Assembly: GCA_019348475.1 (NCBI GenBank)
Contig: JAHWJJ010000071.1
Span: forward strand, 1-12,617
DNA length: 12,617 nt
Direction of reading: 5' to 3'
Source of the DNA: Gemmatimonadota bacterium
GTDB taxonomy: Bacteria; Gemmatimonadota; Gemmatimonadetes; Longimicrobiales; Longimicrobiaceae
Program-made: the position numbers and the translations under genes
Shown here: positions 1 to 5,751 of the stretch, one piece after another
Numbering within the stretch: position 1 is the first letter of the stretch
Layout: each line of letters begins with the position of its first letter
The notes under the pieces: model-generated
Database searches by the model: none
Told to the model about the DNA's origin: nothing
The model's input: the letters and a program-made list of their open reading frames with translations, nothing else

Positions 1-448
1 CGTCGCACCCCGCGCACGCCCTCACCCCTCCGCCGTTGTGCGCCAGGCGCAGCTCGTTGTCCAGCCCCAGCCAGTTGGCGCGCGCCCCGGTGGCGACGAT
101 CACCGACTTCGCGCGGACCTCGTCGCTGTAGCTGGGGCGCAGGACGAAGGGGTAGGTGGAGAAATCGACGGACGCCACGTTCTCCATCATGGTCCGCGTG
201 CCGAACCGTTCGGCCTGCGCCTTCATCCGCGCCATCAGCTCCTGCCCGTCCACCCCCTCCGGAAAGCCCGGAAAGTTCTCGATCTCGGTAGTGAACATCA
301 GCTGCCCGCCGGGAATCATCTCGCGCGAGGGCTCCCCTTCGATCACCAGCGGGTCCAGGTTGGCGCGCGCGGCGTACACCGCGGCCGTCCACGCGGCCGG
401 GCCCGAGCCGATGATCACCAGCGTCTCCGCCTGACCGTCCTGCGACAT
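1..448 (-). CDS. trxB: Thioredoxin reductase, N-terminal part (cut by window edge)
   Basis: Flavoprotein that passes electrons from NADPH through FAD and a redox-active disulfide to thioredoxin in the cytoplasm. 149 codons are visible from the ATG at 448; the rest (NADPH domain and C-terminus) lies off the left edge. Seen directly: the FAD dinucleotide motif GSGPAA at residues 14-19 followed by TAAVYAARANL; GGQLMFTTEIENFPGF at 48-62, typical of low-molecular-weight bacterial TrxB; the ATGA motif at 119-122; and the catalytic CxxC at C145/C148 (CAGCD). The family usually has CATC, so a Gly replaces Thr between the cysteines. The start is supported by GGAG at 457-460, eight bases upstream. A TATATT box at 508-513 is a candidate -10. 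Identification is near certain from motifs; the Thr-to-Gly change could be a normal variant. Confidence 0.95.
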   Translation of the reverse strand, partial: MSQDGQAETLVIIGSGPAAWTAAVYAARANLDPLVIEGEPSREMIPGGQLMFTTEIENFPGFPEGVDGQELMARMKAQAERFGTRTMMENVASVDFSTYPFVLRPSYSDEVRAKSVIVATGARANWLGLDNELRLAHNGGGVRACAGCD

Positions 449-507
449 TCGTAAGTCTCCGAGTAATTGCTGCCTGTTCACCGGGCACCGAGCGTTCTGC
501 GCGCGGG

Positions 508-513
508 AATATA
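508..513 (-). promoter_or_regulatory. Candidate -10 box (TATATT) of trxB
   Basis: On the minus strand the sequence reads GTATATTCCCGC, about 60 bases before the trxB ATG, standing out as an AT-rich hexamer in very GC-rich DNA. The same TATATTYC string occurs upstream of the antitoxin (955-960) and ctaB (9475-9480). No convincing -35 is visible. Promoter function is inferred. Confidence 0.4.
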
Positions 514-566
514 CACCCCAGCGGGTTGCGCGTGCTACACGGACGCGGTCGTTCGCCCGCCATCCG

Positions 567-695
567 TCAACTGCGGCTCATGCGGCCCGGTCCGGTTTCG
601 AAGAATTGGCGGGAGTGAATGATGGCGGCGATGGTAACGACCGCATTCTCGCAGCGGTAGATCATGCGCCAGCCGTAGGGCCGCGGGCGACCAGA
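567..695 (-). pseudogene. C-terminal remnant of a RelE/ParE-type toxin
   Basis: Directly after the antitoxin stop (TAG, 696-698) the same frame continues open for 42 codons to a TGA at 567-569. It encodes RPYGWRMIYRCENAVVTIAA followed by IIHSRQFF. This matches the last half of a RelE/ParE toxin, in which a 'PYRVIYRV..D.V.V..V.HGRR.F' strand pair closes the fold. The family is normally about 90-100 residues; the N-terminal helices and first strands are missing and there is no start codon with a ribosome binding site. The simplest reading is a deletion that joined the antitoxin end to the toxin C-terminal half, leaving no active toxin. The family call is from pattern recognition and is fairly secure; the deletion is inferred. 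Confidence 0.6.
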
Positions 696-884
696 CTACT
701 CGATGATCCACCTGGCGAGCCTCGCCTCCGCCTCGTCCTGCTCGACGACGCCCCCGGTGTCGGCGCGGTCCAGACCGTTGCGCACCTTGCCGAGAACGTA
801 CAGGTGATACTGGATGTCCTCCAGCGAGCAGTCCTCCGGCAGACGCTCGAGAAGCGACGATACCTCCTGCTTCACGGAAACCAT
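696..884 (-). CDS. Small antitoxin-like protein of a RelE/ParE-type module
   Basis: 62-residue protein with a short N-terminal helix (VKQEVSSLLERLPEDCSLED), then IQYHLYVLGKVRNGLDRAD and a C-terminal stretch ending RLARWIIE. This is the pattern of a widespread family of small antitoxins encoded just upstream of RelE/ParE toxins, which bind the toxin through the C-terminal segment and usually repress their own promoter. The ATG at 884 is preferred; a TTG lies immediately before it at 885-887. GAGGG just upstream is a moderate ribosome binding site. A TATATT box lies at 955-960. The cognate toxin downstream is only a fragment, so this antitoxin is probably an orphan. It could still act as a DNA-binding regulator or neutralise a related toxin elsewhere. 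Confidence 0.7.
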   Translation of the reverse strand: MVSVKQEVSSLLERLPEDCSLEDIQYHLYVLGKVRNGLDRADTGGVVEQDEAEARLARWIIE

Positions 885-954
885 CAAACCCTCACGACCG
901 GGGTACGCGCGTGAAATGCTGATGACCGGCCGTCCAGATCTGCGGCGGACCTGA

Positions 955-960
955 AATATA
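955..960 (-). promoter_or_regulatory. Candidate -10 box (TATATT) of the antitoxin gene
   Basis: The minus strand reads CGTTATATTTCAGG about 70 bases before the antitoxin ATG. It shares TATATTYC with the boxes before trxB and ctaB. The -35 is not obvious. The call rests on local AT-richness and recurrence in three leaders. Confidence 0.35.
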
Positions 961-1070
961 ACGGATGCGTCAATCCGCGGGTCAGACGGGTGTTTCGCGT
1001 AGGGACCACTGGACGGAGCACATCAACGCATAGCGGCAGGTGGATGGTTCCACCGCCACGCCGGAGCGAG

Positions 1071-1086
1071 CGATGCTCGTTGCGAA
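1071..1086. repeat. 16-base direct repeat, copy 1 (CGATGCTCGTTGCGAA)
   Basis: Exact copy of the string at 6487-6502, also in non-coding DNA. The core is a short palindrome (GAGC-GAT-GCTC here, CAACGA-TGC-TCGTTG in the second copy), so both can form a small hairpin although the flanking bases differ. It may be the worn remnant of a dispersed repeat; function unknown. Confidence 0.4.
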
Positions 1087-1242
1087 CCTCGCCCGCCACC
1101 CGGAGTGCGACCGGCGGCCTCACGCGCCGTTGCGCACCTTTCAGGGATCGGTGGGATGGACGGCTGCGGCATCGGGCGCGGCAGCGCCAGCGCGGTGCTT
1201 ACGAAAACGTGGCACAGTCTGATGCAAGCGAGCCCCCGAGGT

Positions 1243-1521
1243 TCAGGCCCGTTCCGTCTGGTGCCGCACGCCGTGCTGGTCGATCCGGAGCGCCCAGCGT
1301 GAGCCGTTGCACTGCAGCCATTCGGGGGATGGTTCCACGACGCCAGTGGCGATGAGGTCCGCGGGCTGACCGTCATCGTCCACATCCGGCTCGAAGGCCA
1401 TCGCCGCCATCCCGGCGACGAGCCGAACCTCGTTTCCGCGGTCGTCCGTGCAGGTATCACCGTGCGAGAGACACAGCAGATCGCCAAAGAGGCCGTTGAA
1501 GTCCGCGTGCAGCCGTATCAT
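1243..1521 (-). CDS. Conserved small acidic protein of unknown function, downstream of the ABC exporter
   Basis: 92 residues starting MIRLHADFNGLFGDLLCLSH and ending IDQHGVRHQTERA. I do not recognise a named family, but the composition is clearly that of a real protein, with a run of acidic residues (DVDDDGQPAD, 46-55), three cysteines (C17, C24, C71) and no signal peptide or membrane segment. The start is well fixed: the ATG at 1521 is preceded by TGAGGATCGG, in which the GAGG ribosome binding site overlaps the TGA of the exporter gene. The two genes are therefore almost certainly co-transcribed and probably translationally linked. A longer frame reaching 1668 would run antisense-like through the end of the exporter and is rejected. 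A role with the exporter is only inferred from linkage. Confidence 0.75.
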   Translation of the reverse strand: MIRLHADFNGLFGDLLCLSHGDTCTDDRGNEVRLVAGMAAMAFEPDVDDDGQPADLIATGVVEPSPEWLQCNGSRWALRIDQHGVRHQTERA

Positions 1522-1528
1522 CCGATCC

Positions 1529-3556
1529 TCACACCACCAGCAGCTCGCCCTCGTCCCGCCGCGCGTCGCCATCGCCCGCGGGCTCTGGCGCGTCGGCGAG
1601 CAGGGGGCCGGTGTCGTCGCGATCGTGGTCGCGGAACTGGCGGGCGTAAAGGCGGGCGTACAGGCCACCCGCCAGCATCAGCTCCGCGTGGGTGCCGGTC
1701 TCCACGATTCGGCCGGCGTCCAGCACCAGCAGCCGGTCCGCACGCCGCACGGTGGAGAGGCGGTGGGCGATGATGAGCGTGGTCCGGTTCACCAGCAGGT
1801 GGTTGAGCGCGTCCTCGATCAGCGCCTCGCTCTCGGCGTCCAGGCTGCTGGTGGCCTCGTCCAGCACCAGCACGGCGGGGTCCTTGAGGATGGCGCGCGC
1901 CAGGGCGATGCGCTGGCGCTGCCCGCCGGAGAGCTTGATGCCCCGCTCGCCCACCCGGGTGTCGTACCCCTCCGCCAGCAGCTGGATGAACTCGTGCGCG
2001 TGCGCCGCGCGCGCCGCCGCGACCACCTCCGCCTGCGGCGCGTCCGGGCACCCGTAGGCGATGTTCTCGCGGACCGTGCCGCTGAAAAGCAGCGTCTCCT
2101 GCGGCACCAGCCCGATGGCCTCACGGAGCTCCGCCAGCTTCAGGTCACGGACGTCGATGCCGTCCAGCGACACCCGCCCCCGCTGCGCGTCCCAGAAGCG
2201 CGGGATGAGCGCGGCGATGGTCGTCTTTCCGGCGCCGGAGGGGCCCACCAGCGCCACCGTCTCTCCCGGGCGGATGCGGAAGGAGATCCCGCGCAGCGTC
2301 CACTCCGGGGGCGCGGCGGACGTCGGCGGCTCCTCGTGCTTCACCTGCCCCCACTGCTGGGGAAAGTCCAGCTTCGGCAGCTCGTCGGGCGTGTCGTAGC
2401 GGAACCAGACCTGGTCGAACGCCACCTCGCCGCGCACGGGGTGGGGGAGCGCGGCGGGCGCCTCGGGATCGCGCAGGTTGGGGCGGCTGCGCAGCAGCTC
2501 GAAGACGCGCCCGGCGGCGCCCACCGCTTCCTGGTACGCGCTCCACAGCCCGCCCAGCGAGCCCACCGCGGCCGCCGCCATGGCGCTGTAGAGGATGAAC
2601 GACACCAGCGTCCCCGCCGTCAGCTGCCCGGCGACCACCATCCGCCCGCCGATCCACAGCACCAGCACCGACGCGCTGAGGCTCACGAAGCCGATGATGC
2701 TGAAAAAGAAGCCGCGCGTCACCGCCCGCCGCAGCGCCACCCGCACCGATTCGCGGATGCGGTCGCCGTAGCGCGCGCGCTCGTGCGGCTCGCGCACAAA
2801 GCTCTGCACCACGCGGATCTGCGCGAACGCTTCTTCGGCGATGGCGCTGGCCTCGGCCACCTGGTCCATCACCCCTTGCGAGGCCTTGCGCAGCCGCTTG
2901 CCGAAGAAGAAGGCGGAGCCCACCACCACCGGCACCACCACCAGGGTCACCAGCGTCAGGTAGACGTGGGTGAGCGTCAGCATCACCAGCGCCCCCACCA
3001 GCATCAGCAGCTGGCGGCAGAGTTCGGTAGCGTGCAGCGTGAGGACGCCCTGCAGCATGCTGACGTCGGTCCCCAGGCGGCTGGTGAGCTCGCCCGTGCG
3101 GCGGTCGGCGAAAAAGGCGGGGGGAAGGCTGAGCAGCCGCTCGAACAGGTCCATCCGCAGGCGCGCGATGATGCGCTCGCCGCTCAGGCTGAGCAGGTAC
3201 GCCTGCGTGAAGTTGAGCACCGCCTGGACGGCGAACAGCCCCAGCAGAAAGAGCGCGGTGCGGTCCAGCCGGGCCGTGCTGCGGTCCAGGAAGGCCGAGT
3301 CCATCAGCGAGCCCACCACGCGCGGAAACACCAGCCCCGCGGCCGTGCTCCCCAGCAGCATCACGGTCGCGACCACCAGCTTTCCGCGGTGCGGCCGCAG
3401 CCGCGGCACCAGCTGGCGCAGCTCGCCCGCCTTCAGCTGCTCGCGCAGCCTCGGCTTGGGCGGGTCGGGCGCCGCCTCGGGCGCCGCCGCCGTGGATTCG
3501 GAAGGATCCAACGGCGTATCGGCCGGCGGCGGATCGGGGGATTGGGCGGAAGTCAT
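1529..3556 (-). CDS. ABC exporter, fused transmembrane and ATPase domains (MsbA/multidrug type)
   Basis: 675-residue half-transporter expected to work as a homodimer in the cytoplasmic membrane, exporting lipid or drug-like substrates by ATP hydrolysis; the actual substrate cannot be read from sequence. Order: Pro/Ala-rich N-terminal tail (1-50); six membrane helices between about 58 and 337; ATPase domain from about 376. All nucleotide-binding motifs are intact: A-loop Tyr in WFRY (Y387), Walker A GPSGAGKT (438-445), Q-loop Q486, signature LSGGQ (542-546), Walker B VLVLDE with catalytic E567, and H-loop H598. Both ATP sites should thus be competent, unlike degenerate heterodimeric exporters. 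Unusual: about 28 extra residues (roughly 389-418) between the A-loop and the strand before Walker A. No strong ribosome binding site precedes the ATG at 3556; TTAGAT lies about 15 bases upstream. The 92-residue gene follows seven bases downstream. Confidence 0.93.
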   Translation of the reverse strand: MTSAQSPDPPPADTPLDPSESTAAAPEAAPDPPKPRLREQLKAGELRQLVPRLRPHRGKLVVATVMLLGSTAAGLVFPRVVGSLMDSAFLDRSTARLDRTALFLLGLFAVQAVLNFTQAYLLSLSGERIIARLRMDLFERLLSLPPAFFADRRTGELTSRLGTDVSMLQGVLTLHATELCRQLLMLVGALVMLTLTHVYLTLVTLVVVPVVVGSAFFFGKRLRKASQGVMDQVAEASAIAEEAFAQIRVVQSFVREPHERARYGDRIRESVRVALRRAVTRGFFFSIIGFVSLSASVLVLWIGGRMVVAGQLTAGTLVSFILYSAMAAAAVGSLGGLWSAYQEAVGAAGRVFELLRSRPNLRDPEAPAALPHPVRGEVAFDQVWFRYDTPDELPKLDFPQQWGQVKHEEPPTSAAPPEWTLRGISFRIRPGETVALVGPSGAGKTTIAALIPRFWDAQRGRVSLDGIDVRDLKLAELREAIGLVPQETLLFSGTVRENIAYGCPDAPQAEVVAAARAAHAHEFIQLLAEGYDTRVGERGIKLSGGQRQRIALARAILKDPAVLVLDEATSSLDAESEALIEDALNHLLVNRTTLIIAHRLSTVRRADRLLVLDAGRIVETGTHAELMLAGGLYARLYARQFRDHDRDDTGPLLADAPEPAGDGDARRDEGELLVV

Positions 3557-3640
3557 CGTGCGGCAAATCTAACCCAGTGCCGGCGGTGCTCCAACCTGCG
3601 GCGGGAAAGGGGGAGGGGAGTGGAGCGTGGCCCTGCGCAC

Positions 3641-3726
3641 GCGGGAGCGACTGAAGTCGCCGCAACAACGGCGGAAAGCCTCACCCCTGAACGGCAAACT
3701 GCGCCGTTCAGGGGTGAGGCTTCAAC
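3641..3726 (-). repeat. Palindromic intergenic repeat R1 (subtype I), with a perfect 20-bp hairpin
   Basis: Read on the minus strand it begins GTTGAAGCC. Hairpin 1 is a perfect 20-bp stem (3676-3695 with 3703-3722) around the 7-base loop GCAGTTT. A spacer TCCGCCGTTGTTGCG follows, then hairpin 3, GCGACTTCAGTCGC (3647-3660). The same architecture, spacer and loops recur in R2 and R6, but the stem bases differ with compensating changes. There is no T-tract, so a simple terminator is unlikely. Confidence 0.8.
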
Positions 3727-3808
3727 TACCGATTCCGGTCGTCCACACCCGCAGGGCCGCCGCCGTGCCGCACGCGGCGTAACAGAGTGTCCTGCGCCGC
3801 CTCCCGCC

Positions 3809-3875
3809 GTTGAAGCCCCACGTAGTTCGTGGGGCTTTCCGCTGTCGTTGCGCCGGCTTCAGCCGCTCCGGCGCG
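3809..3875 (+). repeat. Palindromic intergenic repeat R2 (subtype I)
   Basis: Begins GTTGAAGCC. Hairpin 1 is AAGCCCCAC / GTGGGGCTT (3813-3821 with 3829-3837) around loop GTAGTTC. Spacer TCCGCTGTCGTTGC follows, then hairpin 3, CGGCTTCAGCCG (3854-3865). It is nearly identical to R6 about 7.8 kb away, apart from paired changes in the hairpin 1 stem. It ends about 35 bases past the histidine kinase stop and diverges from R1. Confidence 0.8.
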
Positions 3876-3910
3876 ATGTCAGGCATTCCTCATCAGGAGC
3901 TGGACCACGA

Positions 3911-5077
3911 TCAGCGCTCTTCCTCCCCTCCCGGCACCGGGTCGCGGAGGGGGATCTCGGCCCGCACGCGGGTGCCGGTGCCGGGGGCGCTCTGTACGTC
4001 CACGCGTCCGCCCAGGTACGCGGCGCGCTCGCCCATCCCGAACAGCCCCAGCCCGCGCCCCGCCGCGCGCACCTCCGGCACGTTGAAGCCGTGGCCGTCG
4101 TCCTCCACCGTCACCACCAGCCGGTCGGGCTCGCGGAGCACGCGGACGGCCGCGCGGGTGGCGCCGGAGTGGCGGACCACGTTGGAGAGCGCCTCCTGCA
4201 CGATGCGGTAGACGGCCAGCGACGCCTCGGGCGGCAGGTCGCGGTCGGGGGTGCCCTCGGCGTGCAGCGACAGGCGGATCTCCGTGATCTCGGCGATGGA
4301 GCGGACGTGCGACTCGATGGCGGGGATAAGCCCCAGCTCGTCCAGCGCGGGGGGGCGCAGGCCGCGGGCAAAGCGGCGCACCCCCTCCAGCGCGTGGCCG
4401 ATCTCGCGGCGCATGTCCTCCAGCGGCCCGGCCACCGCCTGCGCGTCGCTGGCGTTCCGCACCACGCGGATGCGGATGAGCAGCGCCGCCAGCAGCTGCG
4501 CCGTCTCGTCGTGCAGCTCGCGGGCAATGCGCTTGCGCTCTTCCTCGGCCGCGTTCAGGGCGGTGGCGGCGACCTCGCGCAGGCGCTGGCGGTTGGCGGC
4601 GGCGGAATCCAGCATGCCGTTGAAGGTGCGCGTGAGCCGGTCCAGCTCGCGGTCCGCCAGCGGGGACAGCGGCACGCGCGCGTCCAGCTCCCCGCGGCGT
4701 ACGCGGGCGGCGGTGCGCTCGAGGGCGTCCAGCGGGTGCAGCGCCAGGCGCAGGATGAGCGCGTTCACCAGCACGGTAGCCGCGATCCCCGCCACCGCCA
4801 GCGCCCCCACCAGGTCCAGGGTGGATGCGCCGGGGTGCCGCCGCACGTAATCGGCCGTCACCATGCTTCCCACGATGGTGCCCACCAGCACCAGGGCCGC
4901 GTTGGCCAGCAGGATCTTGTAGAACAGCGGCACCCGCAGCAGCCACTGCACCAGCCGCGGCAGCCGGCCGGGCGCGTGTTGGCCGCGATCGGAGCTGCGG
5001 GAGGGGGCGCGATCGGGCGAGGCCGCGGGGTCGGGGGCGGGGTCGGGGGCCGCGTCGGGGGCGGGGTCGAGGTGCAT
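3911..5077 (-). CDS. Membrane-bound NarL-type sensor histidine kinase (HisKA_3)
   Basis: 388 residues. The N-terminal tail (1-30) is a low-complexity Asp/Pro/Ala repeat. Two membrane helices (about 53-75 and 87-110) are separated by a very short loop, so there is no periplasmic sensor domain. A HAMP linker (about 111-165) is followed by the HisKA_3 dimerisation domain with EEERKRIARELHDE, where H189 is the predicted phosphorylated His. The ATPase domain has the N-box QEALSNVVRHS (294-304), DDGHGF (326-331) and GLGLFGMGERA (342-352). Such kinases phosphorylate LuxR-family response regulators, normally encoded next door; none is present here, as the next 350 bases hold only repeats R1 and R2. 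The start at 5077 has a weak GAGAAG upstream, and a downstream GTG near residue 43 or 49 is possible because the tail is low-complexity. Confidence 0.9.
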   Translation of the reverse strand: MHLDPAPDAAPDPAPDPAASPDRAPSRSSDRGQHAPGRLPRLVQWLLRVPLFYKILLANAALVLVGTIVGSMVTADYVRRHPGASTLDLVGALAVAGIAATVLVNALILRLALHPLDALERTAARVRRGELDARVPLSPLADRELDRLTRTFNGMLDSAAANRQRLREVAATALNAAEEERKRIARELHDETAQLLAALLIRIRVVRNASDAQAVAGPLEDMRREIGHALEGVRRFARGLRPPALDELGLIPAIESHVRSIAEITEIRLSLHAEGTPDRDLPPEASLAVYRIVQEALSNVVRHSGATRAAVRVLREPDRLVVTVEDDGHGFNVPEVRAAGRGLGLFGMGERAAYLGGRVDVQSAPGTGTRVRAEIPLRDPVPGGEEER

Positions 5078-5147
5078 GAGGCCGGTTCTTCTCGGGCGGC
5101 GGACGGCGACGGTAGATCGCGAGGGGATGGGCGAAGTGGCGAGCCCC

Positions 5148-5197
5148 CGCGGGACCTGAGCGGGTAAACCCGCCGCTGGGAAAGCGGTAAGGCTCTA
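5148..5197 (-). repeat. Palindromic repeat R3 (subtype II), at the 3' end of the transposase gene
   Basis: On the minus strand it starts at the transposase TAG with TAGAGCCTTACCGC. It continues with hairpin 2, CCGCTTTCCCAGCGG (5173-5187), and hairpin 3, GCGGGTTTACCCGC (5160-5173). Spacer and TTTA loop match R4 rather than the other copies. Hairpin 1 is missing or reduced to GAGCC, which could pair with a distal GGCTC near 5140-5144. It faces away from R4. Confidence 0.7.
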
Positions 5198-5605
5198 CTT
5201 GTCCGTGGTCTTTTCGAGGGCAGCGTACGTGCTCCCGTTCCGATGGTGCCGCTCCTGGTTGAGCACGTATTCGCGTGCGGGGATCAGCCCCGAGCGGCCA
5301 AGCGTGTAGGCCCCGTATGCGCCCTGCCATTTGAACGCCCGCCCGATGATCTGCGTGACCATGTGGGAAGACGCGCCCTTCATCCGGCCGACCAGCTCGG
5401 CGACGGAGAGTGTGGTGGGAAGCCGTGCGAGGACGTGCACGTGATCCTCGACTCCGCCAATGGCCATGATCTGCGCGCCGAGCCGGGACGCCTGGTGCTG
5501 CATGACCGGGTAGATCCGCTCGCGGATCTCGGGAGTGATGAGCGGCGCGCGGTCCCAGGTGGCCCAGACGAGGTGCACGTAAAGCCGGGCATGAGGATGT
5601 CGCAT
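5195..5605 (-). CDS. IS200-like (Y1, HUH) transposase, REP-associated type
   Basis: 136-residue single-domain Y1 transposase that would cut and rejoin single-stranded DNA through a covalent tyrosine link. Seen: LYVHLVWATWDRAPLI near the N-terminus; the metal-binding HUH motif in VEDHVHVLA (H55, H57); KGASSHMV at 76-83; FKWQGAYGAYTLGRSG (91-106); and REYVLNQERHH, with catalytic Y113 and Q117. The domain looks complete and undamaged. The ATG at 5605 is chosen because GAGGG sits just upstream. An upstream GTG at 5653 lies inside repeat R4 and would only add repeat-encoded residues. There is no partner orfB/TnpB. Flanking inverted palindromes suggest a RAYT rather than a free-standing IS200, and many RAYTs are domesticated single-copy genes. 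Confidence 0.88.
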   Translation of the reverse strand: MRHPHARLYVHLVWATWDRAPLITPEIRERIYPVMQHQASRLGAQIMAIGGVEDHVHVLARLPTTLSVAELVGRMKGASSHMVTQIIGRAFKWQGAYGAYTLGRSGLIPAREYVLNQERHHRNGSTYAALEKTTDK

Positions 5606-5638
5606 GATCCCTCGCACGAAAGGTGTTGTCGTCGAGCA

Positions 5639-5733
5639 GTTGAAGCCCCGCACGGCCGCGTAGCGGCCGGGGCGGGGCTTACCGCTGTCCCAGCGGCGGC
5701 TTTAGCCGCTCACGCCGAGGCGGGGCTTGCCTG
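5639..5733 (+). repeat. Palindromic repeat R4 (subtype II), upstream of the transposase gene
   Basis: Begins GTTGAAGCC. AAGCCCCGC (5643-5651) can pair with GCGGGGCTT at 5672-5680, with an inner GGCCGC-GTA-GCGGCC stem, or with a second identical GCGGGGCTT at 5720-5728. The latter would enclose hairpin 2, CCGCTG-TCC-CAGCGG (5682-5696), and hairpin 3, GCGGCTTTAGCCGC (5696-5709). These two exclusive foldings are distinctive. Any transcript of the transposase from an upstream promoter would cross this structure. Confidence 0.75.
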
Positions 5734-5751
5734 GAACCGCCATCCCACCCA

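Larger units (their letters stand above)
885..1242. other. Gene-free interval between the antitoxin and the 92-residue protein
   Basis: Open frames here have no family resemblance or ribosome binding sites and look like high-GC noise. The interval holds the antitoxin's candidate -10 (955-960), a small palindrome GGTGGA-TGGT-TCCACC at 1041-1056, and a 16-base string (1071-1086) that recurs exactly at 6487-6502. No T-tract terminator follows the gene ending at 1243. Confidence 0.5.
3557..3910. other. Intergenic region holding a divergent pair of palindromic repeats
   Basis: No credible gene on either strand between the ABC exporter start and the histidine kinase stop. The region is dominated by repeats R1 (3641-3726, minus) and R2 (3809-3875, plus), which point away from each other across an 82-base spacer (3727-3808) in which I see no motif. 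The promoter of the exporter must lie between R1 and 3557. Confidence 0.6.
5148..5733. mobile_element. REPtron-like element: IS200-type transposase gene between inverted palindromic repeats
   Basis: The transposase gene lies between R3 (minus orientation) and R4 (plus orientation), which share spacer ACCGCTKTCCCAGCG, a TTTA-looped hairpin and a distal GGGGCTYGCC. This is the arrangement of REP-associated tyrosine transposases (RAYTs), which recognise palindromic repeats of their own family next to their gene. The stop codon of the transposase falls in R3 and R4 ends only 33 bases before its ATG, so repeat and gene form one unit. Mobility today is not shown by the sequence. Confidence 0.65.

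Noticed and set aside
3676..3722. Perfect 20-bp hairpin in R1 as an intrinsic terminator
   Set aside because: No T-tract on either strand, and the hairpin is part of a repeat family with a conserved loop.
1448..5167. Plus-strand open frame of 1239 codons antisense to the exporter and kinase
   Set aside because: Composition is His/Arg/Gln-rich, with no domain, and it lies opposite two genes with complete conserved motifs. It is a high-GC shadow frame.
3879..5330. Minus-strand 483-codon frame overlapping the histidine kinase
   Set aside because: Arg/Pro/Ala-rich out-of-frame translation of the kinase gene that also runs through repeat R3 and the transposase end.
5606..5653. Upstream GTG start for the transposase
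   Set aside because: The extra residues are encoded by repeat R4; the ATG at 5605 has a good ribosome binding site.
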